A stretch of 64,000 nucleotides of DNA from Wuchereria bancrofti (lineage: Eukaryota; Nematoda; Chromadorea; Rhabditida; Onchocercidae): contig SSBO01000012.1 in the NCBI GenBank assembly GCA_005281725.1, forward strand, positions 5,347,564-5,411,563, given 5' to 3'. Positions 25,100 to 38,018 of this stretch are shown one piece after another. Below the pieces are notes generated by a model. That model was not told the DNA's origin. It did not search any database and saw only the letters and a program-made list of their open reading frames with translations. Each line of letters starts with the position of its first letter. The first letter of the stretch is position 1. The translations under genes and the position numbers were made by a program.

Positions 25100-28000
25100 T
25101 GAAATGTTCTTCAGCTAACTTGTGAAACGTTTGACTTTAACTCATTATGCACTTTTTATACTTCAAAAAAAGTTTAGTCACAAACTCATATCTTAAGTCT
25201 AATTATTGTAACATAGCTATTATTGTGGCATTGGCTATTAATTAACAAAAATTACTTTGTCGAAAATTTGTCTTTTACTTGAACAAACTCGATAAGCAAA
25301 CTCAAATGAAAAAGACATTATTGTACCTCAACCACAAAGCTTTGCAGTTTCATCAAGAAAAAGTAAATGTAGTAGTGGCATCGTCAAAAATCTACAGTTT
25401 TCAATGACGATTTTCAAAGAGAAATTTATGATTTCAATGCCTTGCAGTATGGTTAGCTTTTAAGCAATACATATTTGTGTTTCGCTTTTTCGGATATTTT
25501 TTTTTTTTTGTGAGAATATAGTTTAGACTATAAAGTCCTTGAAATTTATTGTCATGTGCGAAGTTTTTTTTCGTTCTCAATTAAAAACGATGCAGCAAAT
25601 GCGATATGGAAAAATACATTTTTTATTGACAAATATTGCGTAAATCGAAAGATTGAAAAAATCTACTTCATGTTTAATCACAACAGTATGACAGAATTCA
25701 AAAAAAGTCGATACATTCTTGAAGGGCACTATAAACAACTTTTTTAATTTTGCATGATGTGTTACAAGTAAAATCTTCCCATATCACGTTGGGAAAAAAG
25801 CCCAATCTTTCATCCGTTATTGACAACCTCTTTACCTTCTACGACAACCCTTTTATTTAAAAGTTTGGTTTAGCTGTCTATAAGGTGAAAGCCACTCTTC
25901 TTGTCACATCTGTTCAGTACTCTGTTCTAGCAGTAAATTAACCCTAAATCCTTCTAGAAATTATTTTAATTTAATAAGATCTTATCTTTAACAATTACTT
26001 TAATAAGATCTTATCTTAAGGTATCCCATGATATTAGTAAAAGTATGATATACACTTCTCATCAAAACTAATGGAAAAAGTATCCTGTTAAATTTAGAGT
26101 AAAATGATAGCAATACAGTTTGTGTAAATCTGCAACCTTCAGTTGTAAAAGTTATCAAAGTTTTGTCGTATTTTGAAAAGAAAAGAAAGTATGAAAATAC
26201 AAGCAGCTGTGACGTACAGTACCTCAGACTTTTCGCATCCATGATGAAAATTTGATGGCATTTAAATTAAAAAGTATATCATACTTTTAATGTAATGCAG
26301 CAGAAATATTCAAAGTAGTAACATGATCGATCTATGAAAGATACTTTTAACCTTTTTTTAAAGGAATTAGATCTGAAATAATATTACTTAAATCTGATAT
26401 CTACCAAAAATAATATCTATCAAAAAAAAAAAAAAAAAATTGCTGCATTTGATTATATTATTTAAACATTACTACGCTGAACGACGGGAACAGTATACCA
26501 TCAACTTCAGTTACCAGATATTAAGGTAATATAACATACATATGCTGCTATTGGAATAAATAAGGTATTTGACAGTAACTGACACAGATTTACTGAATAT
26601 AAAAGTCGTGTTATAATTTGAAGGAAACAGAAATCTTTTTTTAGAAGATATTTTATGATGTTTAATGTAAAATCTAAAGAACTGACAATGTAACACAGAA
26701 ATTTATGCTGGTCGCCACCAGATTCTGATTATTTGAAAAAGACGGAAAGAGTAATATTTGAAACGTTTCTTAGATATTTTTGAACATTTTTTAATCAACA
26801 AGGAGTGTAGCAGCAAATAAAGTGAAACATTGATCAAAGTATTACCATTCTTCTGCAACGAAAATGTCCAAATATTTGAAACAAATTTTTAAACTTTTTT
26901 CTAAAATTGTCCAAAAATTTTTAAACTGTTTAAAAAAGAATAGATCAGTAAAACGTGAAGTCACTTACTCCCTAGTAGTACATAATGAATTAGAAATGGT
27001 CTTTTAGTCTACCAACCAGATATTTTTTGTGAATAAATTTATTTGCTTAATAAATTCAGAAATCCAAAAATGCAGTTTGAGGCAAATCTTAAGTGACAAT
27101 ATAAAATCAAAGTCTTAATTGGTAACCCACACAAACAAAATGACTATTAACAGTGCGATGGAAGAGAATAATAATGTTTCAAACATTCATGCTACCATTT
27201 CTTAATCTTTGAGAAAGTCGTCTATCCAAAAACTGTATAAAAACATTCATAACAAATGTAACCGCTTTTTAGATTTTTTACATAAGCGAAACTCAGAGCA
27301 ACAAACTTTCAGATGGTTCAGAAATTAATGGTTTCTAGTCCATATCAGATAAACGTGAATTGCAATAAGAATCAGTTAGAGCATTGACTTTGTCTCTTTG
27401 TGATACAATTTTATTAAAAAAATATACGGAAAAAAAAGAAATAAATGAAAGAAAGAAGTAAAACCCTTGCAGATTTGAGGTCATTGGAGTAAAAGTTCTT
27501 ATTACAAATAGTAATGAATCATGTATATGGAACTGTGATTGAGAAACACAAATTCTTATGAATGTGAATGGGTATATTATTCAGAATTCCATGAAAAAAT
27601 TGCTAAGAAGTAGGATTGCTAATATTTAGAGCAGAAAATCTTTGCCAAGATACTGCGATATTGCTGGCAGCAGTCACTCATGTTGTTGAAAAGTCTTATA
27701 GAAGAGTTTCTTTCCGAGATAAAAACTTCTGCCTTGAATCAAAAATTCTCGTTGTTCTGTCAATGATTAATTCGTCAGGACAAATATATAGTGCTAAAAA
27801 CTTTAGTGATAAAGAAATGGAATACTAGGTTAAAATCTAGAGGACTTAATTCTTCAGAAAAAGAAGGATAAGTGATGGACGGATTTAGCATATGCTGGAG
27901 TTCGATAGGTCGATTTTTTGACTTAAAACAAAGAAAAGAGATCATTACTACTTCTTTCTATTCCTTTCTGCAGAGCAGATGCAGTTCGAAGATTGATGGT

Positions 28001-28550
28001 GTGGGAGATGTCATACACACTTTAGAAACACTGAAAATGCGTGCAGTGACTGGTGATTTTGATGAAAGTGCATAATTACAAAAACTAATCAAACTAAATC
28101 GGAAAAGGCGTTAGGAAAATTAGTAATAACCTATTATCACTGATGGAGATTTTATGTTGGGGATCCTATATACTTTGTATAAAAGAATTGTGTCCCACAA
28201 AGGACTAATGTGCTTTCTGACGGGAAATTTTTCTTCTTTACTAAGAAATGCAACAAATAAGCAGTTCAAGAAATTTGGTTTTTGTTTATCGCGCTTTTTC
28301 ACAGAAACACATTCAGATTTTCAGAAAAGACATGAATTATGCGGGAAAATATTTGACAAAGATTTGGCAAAAACTATTTCTAAAAATTTATTTAGGTTTC
28401 ATATAAGGGTCATTTATTTCGCTTTTTTAGATAAACAGGAATCTAGAAATTTTCAACAAAAAAGAACCTATTCTCATTTGATTTCCATTTTTACCATTTC
28501 TCGTATGTCAACTTTTAGTATCGTTATATTGCTTTTCTAATTTTCTAAGT
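25100..28550. other. mostly non-coding, with three unjoined plus-strand open stretches
   Basis: Open stretches at 27607-27828, 27875-28075 and 28154-28540 have varied composition but no start context, motif or splice chain. They may be remnants of an old gene. The rest is AT-rich with an A run at 26424-26439. Confidence 0.35.
25971..26018. repeat. tandem pair of ATAAGATCTTAT palindromes
   Basis: Two copies of ttaataagatcttatctt, about 28 bases apart. Each is a palindrome containing CTTATC/GATAAG on both strands, the core bound by GATA-type factors. There is no gene with a clear start nearby, so a regulatory role is only a possibility. Confidence 0.6.
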
Positions 28551-28559
28551 ACAATTTCT

Positions 28560-28660
28560 ATTATGGCAGTAAAATTAAGAAACCAAGAAAAACTTACTAG
28601 CAGATTAACATGTTTTCTCCAAATAAAATTCTCATAAAGCTTAAAAAAACTTAACATAAA
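28560..28660. repeat. 101-bp direct repeat, copy 1
   Basis: Identical to 29170-29270 except for two bases (aaga/aaca and agat/agtt), offset 610. The flanks differ, so the unit was copied as a block. Confidence 0.95.
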
Positions 28661-29169
28661 TACGAACGTCTCAAATTCCTTTAAATAATACTTTTCTTTA
28701 AAAAATAATGCGAAATATTTTAAATTATATTTTTCGATGTTGTTTAGGCCAGCTTCATAATTTTAGTATTTCATCCGTCATCATTTTTATTTAATTTCTA
28801 CTGCCTTAAGAGGAAGAATCGTTATTCATTGAGGAATTATTTCTAACACTGTGAGGAATTAATGAAAGCAACTGATAACAATAACCAGAAGTGAAGTATG
28901 AATTGGATTGATTTAAATAAGTTTATCTTTTTACTGAAATGCATAATAAGGCTTCTTTGCAATTACATATGTGCTGTTTAAACAAAACCGAAATTAGTGA
29001 GATATTTTTGTTCGTAATTGAACTATAGTAGAAATATATGTAGAAATACTAAAGTCGAAGAAAATTCAGGAATAAAGTCATTTATTTGATGACTTTTTTA
29101 GATGTAGAAAAGTTACAAAAAAAGGGAGCATGTGAAAACAAAGCAAAGAAAAAAAGTGAGTGGGAAGGA

Positions 29170-29270
29170 ATTATGGCAGTAAAATTAACAAACCAAGAAA
29201 AACTTACTAGCAGTTTAACATGTTTTCTCCAAATAAAATTCTCATAAAGCTTAAAAAAACTTAACATAAA
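29170..29270. repeat. 101-bp direct repeat, copy 2
   Basis: Second copy of the unit at 28560-28660, starting attatggcagtaaaattaac and ending cttaacataaa. No coding content. Confidence 0.95.
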
Positions 29271-29967
29271 CAAAAAACATCATCCTTTTTTTCTTAGTAA
29301 ATTGAAAAACTGCAGCTATTATTAGTTCAATACTTTGTTTATCTTCTTTTAAACTAATAATCACAAATTGTTCGAACAAATTTTCATATCTGTAAAGGAA
29401 AGGCTAAATTTTCGAACTTCATTAAATATAACTGAATCAGTTTCTTGACTCCTTAAAATACTGAAACAATTCAAATGTGCTAATAGTCAAAATTAATTAC
29501 TAAGTTATCCTTATGAAAATGAAAAGTTTTGATCCAATATGTTTGACCGGCACAAACAGCAACTGTGTATTGTTACAATATCAAATCTAATGTTTGATTA
29601 AAATCCGTCAAAAATAATTTGAAATTATCAAAAAAAAAAAACACAACTGAGCCCTTTTGCATTTCCTAATTTGTCCATAATATTACGAAGTAAGTTTAAT
29701 TGTTCGCAACATTGACTAGGTTCAATCAACTTTTGTGATAGAAAATCGGTGGGATCATTTCGTTCTACATATTTTTGCAAATGACTATCAGTGGAGAAGA
29801 AGTGATTTCCACACTTGTGTGGACATCCAGTACAGATTTTTGTTGGTAGGTTAAGTATACATTAGATAAGGCCAGCAAAAAGTCTTCCAAATAAAATTAT
29901 GTGCTGAAGGAAATATTTCAGATGAAAAAACATAAATTGAAACTTTGAGCGACAATCACATAGAGAT

Positions 29968-29993
29968 AAATTGATTGATTGATTGATTGATTG
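29968..29993. repeat. GATT tetranucleotide microsatellite
   Basis: About six tandem ttga/gatt units followed by unrelated sequence. Confidence 0.9.
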
Positions 29994-30558
29994 CTATAAA
30001 TATTAAACTTTTTTAGATAAATGGAATAGTGCAAGTTAATTAAATACAATCATTTAAATATAGCAGACATTAGCAGTTAAATGGGCAAACAATTTTAGAA
30101 TATGCGAAAAGCAGGATGTAAGACCTCCAATAAAACAGTGATGATACAACTTCCTGTTTATCTGCTATATTTCTTTCCTTCCTTGCCTTAACCTAAAAGC
30201 AATATGATATAAACCGAACACCACTACTTGAGTCACAAAGGATGATGAAATGATGAGAGAAGTCGAAAATTTGGTAAACAGTAGCGAATTCTAGGAAAAT
30301 ATTTAAAAAAAGAAACCCTATAATGAACTGAAAAATATAGTAACTAAAATCTTAAAACACATATAATTAGTACAGTTTGGTGAGAATCAGAAGCACAAGC
30401 AGCACTTACGACTGACTCATAAATTGTTTTCCGTTTGATAACATTTATGGTATGGTAAAAACATCTGTCATTAACAATACCTAGGAATCAGTTTGAGTGT
30501 ATAACATTTGCAGACCAAAATCCTATTTGGGTGCATACGGTGCATTTGTATATTTGCG

Positions 30559-30582
30559 CATATATATATATATATATATATG
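30559..30582. repeat. TA dinucleotide microsatellite
   Basis: Run of about 11-12 TA units between gcgca and tgtttgtg. Confidence 0.9.
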
Positions 30583-30740
30583 TTTGTGTTCAGCAGTACT
30601 TGTGTATTGTTATGTTGACAAGTAAATCCTTACGTGTAACACTTGCTAGGAATGAAGAATTATGAACTAATCGAACAGATTTAATCAATAATTAGTATTA
30701 TAATGAACTGACCAGTTGAAACAGTGCTGACGATACGTAC

Positions 30741-30836
30741 AGTACTGTACTTTTGTTTTGTAGGACGGCGAAGCATGTGAGATAGTCGCCCCTCTTCCTG
30801 ATCAGCGTTCAGTGTAGGCGGAACAAATACGGACAT
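30741..30836 (-). CDS. candidate first coding exon of a minus-strand gene
   Basis: ATG at 30836 opens 32 codons (starts MSVFVPPTLNADQEEGR) to a donor act|gtacgt, leaving in phase 0. The composition is protein-like and GC-richer than the surroundings. It is compatible in phase with the exon at 24497-24323. An overlapping reading of the same bases in another frame from acceptor cacttag is open for 19 codons, so the frame is not certain. No family recognised. Confidence 0.4.
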
Positions 30837-31007
30837 CCTTCGTGGAAAATGCTTTGTTTACCTAAGTGTACCAGACATTTTACACCAGTGGGATGACGAA
30901 CAGGTTAGTCGTATTTGAGACATTTTTATATGGAATGACAACAACATTCAACGAATGATTAACTGAGCAGAGGTAACTTAGAATGAGAAGCTTGAATGCT
31001 CGTATAC

Positions 31008-31852
31008 CTGATACAAAGTGGAAATTTGATGAAAGAACTGGATTGCAATAGGATGAATATGAAGAGTGTATGAGGAGCGGAGTGATCGGCTGATGCGATG
31101 CAAAGCAGTTGTGTATATGCAATGTCCTTTCCGCATAAGCTGTGATAATTCTGGAATTTCTGCATAATATAAACATCCACATAAAGCAATCCCCACTTCA
31201 TGTATAACAGCCATCTTTGTAATCAAATGAATTGGTTTACATGTCCTGTGTTCTCTAGTTCGAAGCTTATCAGAATTTAACAGTGCTTCTAAATTTTATC
31301 AAATTTTTAACAAATATTCAAAATAAAGCGAATATCGCCAAGTTAAGCTCAACATGATACTAACGTCTTCCATGTTTTTCACTATTTATGAAATCAGCCT
31401 TTACAAATTAGTTGTTTATAAAGGAGTTTCAAATTAAAAATTTTGTTAACCATTACAAGGGATATCAATATATACCCCTTCGCCAACTTATTCTTCTGAT
31501 CTCTTTGACAATATTAAAAGACTTGGGGGAAAAAAAGACGCATGCAAAGAACATCATTGAAATTTAATAATTTTTCAGTATATCTTCCCTGCACGTACAA
31601 TCGCACTCTGACGACTTGAACATTAAGTAGCTAAAAGTGCAAAGCAGTTAATTTCAATGACGCTTTTTACAAGCATTCTATTTTTTCCTTTAAAATAGAA
31701 AATTTTTTGCTTATGGAAGAATATTGAAAGAAAAAATTACTTACAAAAGAATGGCGAAAATCGACTGCGTGAGTATTTGCTGGAGGATTGCTTTTCATGA
31801 TAATCAAAGGAAACGTTGCATGCAGGAAAGTAGGAGGGATGAGAGGAGACAT
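31008..31852 (-). CDS. candidate two-exon fragment, function unknown
   Basis: Exon 31852-31745 begins MSPLIPPTFLHATFPL and ends at a strong donor ttt|gtaagt; exon 31214-31008 begins ATGGCTGTTATACATG after ttacaaag and ends at cag|gtatac. Both are phase 0 at the join and the exit. The second exon is open in all three minus frames, so the chosen frame rests on composition and splice phase. Exons after 31008 were not found with certainty. No family recognised. Confidence 0.3.
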
Positions 31853-31859
31853 TGAACGT

Positions 31860-34800
31860 TCTTGACAAATCCACAATAATTTTTAAATGAATGACTGTCA
31901 CCTCAACTCACTCTTCTTCATTATAATCAGCTTGTGTAACCAATAGGTTAGAATCTAAAAAAAGTGACAATGAGACTATAGAAGAACGATAAAAGGATTT
32001 AGATGGCTTTAGAAATAAGGTCTTTCTGAAACTTTTAAATCATCAAATTCTCTGATATTTTTAGACGTCCGATTTTGTGCATTTTTGAAAAATTCAAATC
32101 TATAAGGCAGATCTGAAATGAACAATTTATACCTCCCATCTTCACTTTGTAAGCCAAGAATCTGATAAAGATTTTACTTAATATTGTTGTCCAAACAGCA
32201 GTATTGAGCAGTAAAGATTTAATAAGCTTTTGCTGCTTATGTACACTGCAGTCGATAATTACATAGTTCTTAAAGTCGTATTTGTCGCTCACAGTATATA
32301 ATCTATTGGCGATAGCGAATTCATTATGGAAATATGGATCCGAAACTGATCGTTGCAATAGTTAATTAAGCATTCAGTTTCTTTTTCTGATACTTTCATT
32401 CTTATATGATTACTTCATGTTGATGAAGTTATCACAATTCTGACATGAACAAATTTTGACTTGACGTACCTATACTACTAACGAGGGAAATGTACATTTA
32501 TTTCAGCACCTATATGAATCACTGAATTCTTAAGACTGCTGATGAATACTGTTGCAAATGTACCACCCAAAAAAGATTTGAATGTGATCGACAAACGATT
32601 TTTTCAGTATCTACTAGTTAAGCTACCAGAAACTTTATTCAAACAAAATAATGTTATGGTTTGTAACATCGGATTAGTAATTGATTACTATATTAAGTTT
32701 CCATAAAATTTACTGTTATTCCTAACTAGTGGTGAAAAGCAACAAAAAAACTTCAGAGCGCTGTGTGTTTTTTCAAATCAGATGAAGTTTTTAAGAAACT
32801 TATAGAAAGTTTCAGGAAGTTTTTCGCTACTGGCTTAAGTAGAAAATAATTGCAAAATAAATTACTGCTGATATCTTTAGTGTATAGCTAAAAAGTTATG
32901 TATGCATGCATCATTTCTGGTTTAAAATCAGTGGAGTGAAATAATTAAGGCATCTTTAACTTCCAAAGTTTATTGCGACTAAATGGCGCTTATAACAAAA
33001 GAGAGGCAGCTGAAAAAGATAAATTTAGAATATCGAGGGCCCAATAAAGACCATATTCGCCTCTTTACTTCGAGTACTAACATTTTCGGCTATTGAAGAC
33101 TTCGCATTTCCTACACTTTCAACTTCGGTTCAACTGCACAAATTAACCACTTTCAAAGTTCCACTAGATAAAATAATATGTGAAATGAAAAATGTAAAAA
33201 GAAAATAGGAAGATACAGATTCAATAGTATTATCGTTTCTCTTTGATTGGAGTTAACAACTACAAGTCAAGACTTCATTGTAGTGAAGAAGATGGTATGA
33301 TTTTCCCTAATGGTACTGGCCTATTTGGCTTACTCATTTTCACTTTTAACCTCTCATCTACACGATGAAGTTCACCGATGATTGAAATAAGTAACTTAAC
33401 GTTTGAGATAACAAAATAGATTGTACATAATATGCAAGGGAAAGACATATTGAACTTTTATCATTTAATAAAATTTTTACAGGTTCCACTGTATTTAGAT
33501 TCATTCTGACTGTGCCTAGAATTGTCAGGATACAGTTTCATATAGATGCATAATCAGACTGTACTTACTTATCTTTTGTAACAAGAAAGCCACTAGCACC
33601 GTCTTTTCGATCATTAAAAATTCATAAGAGCCAATTAACAAATGCATTTCGCCTTACGAAAGTAAAGTCTCCATTTATAGATTTGAAATACTTTTGGTAC
33701 GCAAACGGCAATGATGTCAAAATCCGGATTTCTCAGCATATGATGAGACTGTACTTATAAAAATTTAGTCGCCTGTTGTTTCAATCTGTCATTAGCTCTC
33801 TCATTAGTATTGCCTACATTTATTCAGAGCATAGCAAAGATCGTTTTCCTAGTTTATTGCTGAAGCATATGATTACAGAGATGATGGGTCCTTTAATAAT
33901 ACCCTAGGCTTAAAGATTACATAAAGTAGTAATTTTTAAGTAGCATTAATATTAAATATAATAATATGAAATTTATATTAAAGAACTGTTCGATGTGCCA
34001 AATAAAAATTCACAACTGAGTCATCTGTGATCATGTTTTAGAACAAATCGGGAATTATGCAACATAAATTATATTGATAAAAACGAAAAACGTTGCCTCG
34101 GGTGATAAAAGATACATCTGCAACTACATTATAACTTCCGATAGCTACTGTTATGTGAATCATGACCGTTTGTTTTACGTCAATTTAAAAAATTCAAATG
34201 AAGCTCAATAGCAGAAACAGTAAAGGGCGTGTCAAAAACTGAGAAGGAAATAGAAAAACGCATAAATATATATAGCTGGACATGAATGACAAGAAAACAA
34301 TATAACATGCTTAGTCCCAGTGGAGTAATCAGAAATAAAAACAAACTCAGTCTTAGTTATATTTTCTTGGTAATCATCATATCATACTGACCACCGATCA
34401 TCTACTGTATTAAATAATCTATATGATAAAATTCGGAAGAGAATGCACGTCTCCCACTGGGAATTGTTTTTGATATATACTGTCGTTATTCGCATATTGT
34501 TAGAGATTCTTATTTTCATCATTTCTGTTGCTAATTTCATTACAGAAACCTTGCACACGAATCAGTTTTAAATTAAAACTCACCATACATATATCATCTT
34601 GAGCATAATACACTCACACTACATTTACCTGTAAAAATAGTCTTGTACTGTTCAAGAACATCTATCAACAAACTGAATTTACAAGTTCTCTATGCGTCCG
34701 AGACTGTACGTCCATCTTTAATATATTCCAGCCCCTCTTAAACATCTATATCTGGATGAATTGGATTACCATATTGGAATATCTTCAAAACTGATAATAC

Positions 34801-35861
34801 AACACTGATGATTGATCTAGAACAAGAAAAAGCCCTATATTGATCAAAGGCCAATGCTAAGGTCGACGTTCGAAACAAACATGCTTGAAACTCTTTATCT
34901 CTCCTGCTAAACACATACCCTGAATTTATATGGTTTGGAAAAGTTAAAGCAAAAACGAAATAATAAAGTGGAAACAACCTGCAAAATATAGAAAACAAAA
35001 AACAAAAACTGAGCACTCAATTCATAGCATAATAGCATGACTGACAGCACTGGTATTCAAAAGCCAAAACTAAAAAAATAACTCGCAAATAAGTGAAGGG
35101 CATAGACGAACTTGGAACGATATGAATAGCTGCAAGAAAAGTGAATCGCTCATGTAAACAATATAAAACTATGTCCAAATTTAATATATACGGACATTAC
35201 AAATATTATCAAAAACAACATGAATAATGCTAGATAGCATTGCAAACTATAATGGCAAAATTCGACTGAATTATGAGTTCTATTAACTCGCTTGTCATAA
35301 TGCACCGAAAACTGGATATGACTCTTATTTTTTTCTTTTTTCACTTAAACTTCATTAGCCTCTGCTGTAATATGATAGCCCGGTAAGAAAACTGATTGTC
35401 TGATATGATAGCTTGGTAAAAAAACTGATAAAAAAACTTAACTGAATGCCGCAAGATGAAAAAAAAAACCTGCACAATATATTAAGAATTAAAACGAGGA
35501 AGATTCGCAACATAATAATGAATAAAAAAGGAAGACTGTACAATAATGCCAGTATAAACTGAATAGTAAGTACAGTACGCGCACTCATTAAATAAAATTG
35601 TCTACTTTCGATTATCAAACTTCTTTATTCCATCATTTAAACGTATGCCATTGATCTGCTGTGAACAAAAGACATTTGAACCAAGAAAGTTTTCCATTGG
35701 GAATCCTGTCACTGTGCTCTGATGAGACAATATATCCAGTGATTCTTGTACATACATCAAAAATGTTGATAATCCTATAAATATTCAACATAGGATCAAA
35801 GCATGACTTGATTTTGATGAAAACTATCAGTGAACAGTGCATCAAAAAATACCAAATGAAG
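31860..35861. other. intergenic stretch without a firm gene
   Basis: AT-rich DNA downstream of the AP-2 gene. Minus-strand open stretches at 32035-32358, 34738-35016, 35150-35344 and 35355-35618 are long but hydrophobic or low in complexity, without start context or splice chain, and are more likely chance openings. Nothing else seen. Confidence 0.4.
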
Positions 35862-37976
35862 TTATATCGAGGAATTTTCAATGGTATGCTCAATAAAAAC
35901 AAATGCCTCCGCAGCTTAAAAGCACATCGACTTCGGATCTTCAACGTGATCTGTGTTTTTCAGAAATTTCCTCCTGATCTAGTTTAACTAAAACGCTTAC
36001 CAATTAAGCCCATTGTCATTTCGAAGTTTAATCCACTATAAACGCTAAAAAGAACTGTAAACAAACGTATTCTAAATGAACTTTCCCACTGCAATGCAAG
36101 CATCTGTCACAGTCCCTAAATGAAAAGATTCATGCGTTTCATTAACAAAACTTTTAGTAAAACCAAGCATAAATTCAATAAAAACTTACCTGCCAAGATT
36201 GCCGGTGTGCCAAAAGTATGAGTTATCAGGGAAAACCTTTCCATGGAACTCTGCATCTTATTATCCCGTTTGTCCGAGAATAAAACATTATCCTGCCGCA
36301 ACATATCCATAAAGCCAGAAAGCAACTGCCTGAATTAAAATATTAACTCTGAAATCAAGAAATGTTACACAGTTCTGTCTTTTAATAAAAGTTGAGGAAT
36401 TGAAAATGTAAACTTTGTTGTTCGGAATTTTTCTTTTTCTTTTTCCAGCTCCACAACAGACATTGTAACGTATTTTTTAAGTCTACACTGAGCAATCGAT
36501 TTTGCAGGAAATTCAGTTGAACATGCATTTGCGAAATCCTTCGCAAGATGTTGTGCTTCTCCTAAATTATTGAAATTTCCTTCCACTCATAGCTTGTCTT
36601 TTTAATAGAAATGAAAGTACGAGCAATATTTTAAATTTTTATATTCCTTGCAAACCATATTATTTTGTAAGACATGTATCACAAATTCACATACCTTCTA
36701 CCAAAGATGTCAGCAAAGTTACATTTGTCGACTTTCTTCGTCCAGCAGGCAATTTTAAGCCAATACGTTCCAATTGATCACGCAGCGTTTGTCCACCATT
36801 TTTTGACTTAGCTCTGAAATACTGAAATAATTCAAAAACATTGTTGTGTGGAAACATATATAAACAAAAGTTACAAAAAGATATCAGTTGTGAAATACCA
36901 GAACACAATGCAGTTATCTAGAATTAATGTAACATATAGCCCCTGTGAAAACATATATGCATAGCAATTGAACGTTGTCATCAACAATTCCGGTACATGT
37001 GGAACGAGATTAATGTAACATATAGCGTGAAATGTTAAAACCAACCTCCTCAATATTCCACCTAATAACGATGCATTCAGTGATTCTGGCGGCGAAAGCC
37101 TCCGAGCTAACTGCAAAAAATATGAGAAAATTATTAGAACAATTGTAATGAACCCCTAAAGAGTTTAAAAATCCAGCGTCCTACCACACTTCCTTTTTGG
37201 AAATGGAATTTTTGAGATCAAATGTGACTTTACTGATGGAATTTTTCTAAGAAGGGTATATTTCAATGCTGCATGACAAAGAGAAATGGCGCACAAACAT
37301 AACATCATGGAAAAAAGCTCACAAAATGAGGCGGAAGTAGCGGGTAAGAGAAGAGGGATTAAAATAGCTAACTGACGTGATGTGTCAATGCCTAATAGCA
37401 GCAAACGCGACATAACAGTGATTAGGCGATTTTGGTGTTCGGGAATTGATCTTTGGCTATATCGGTGTGCCAAATAAAAACGCTGTTTGGCTTGAGAGTT
37501 GTCTGCATCTGGGACGGTTTATGGAAATAGCAGTTTTAAAATTTTCTCTTATGGTCTGTTATGTACGCAGCAAGTTTCTATACAATTTCGGAAGAAAAAT
37601 GATTAAATAGTAAAAATCAGTTATTTAAAGAACAGTACAGATCAATTTGCGCTCGTAGAATGTTTAGACTTTCACCAGAAACGTAATCTAATTATCCAGT
37701 TTTTATTCAACTTTTCACTATTAGCTACTTGATAAATAATGATGTGAATACGATGGCTGTTTCATGATTAATCACTGCAAAGTAATGTTGTAAAAATTAC
37801 CATCAAGTGGGAATGACATCAAGAAGGAGTGAAAAAGGAACATGTGGGAAGAGAGAATACTGGTTTCTAGTGAACAAGAGGATTTTTGAAAATAAATGTG
37901 CTGGAGTAACAAACTTTCAAAACTTTCGAAAAAGTAATGAAGATATTGCTGTATATTTGCTAATACATGCAGTATC

Positions 37977-38018
<42 letters not shown>

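Noticed and set aside
28154..28540. 128-codon plus-strand open frame
   Set aside because: Low-complexity Phe/Lys-rich product with no recognised domain or gene signals.
35633..35944. 103-codon minus frame
   Set aside because: It is a different frame over the last AP-2 exon (35914-35862), whose phase and protein match are clear.
36020..36104. Minus-strand exon-like piece (starts [14 protein letters not shown])
   Set aside because: It sits in the last AP-2 intron; in AP-2 phase it contains stops, and the 35914-35862 exon completes the conserved C-terminus better.
37165..37473. Hydrophobic 102-codon minus frame in an AP-2 intron
   Set aside because: The flanking AP-2 exons join in phase without it, and no splice sites bound it.
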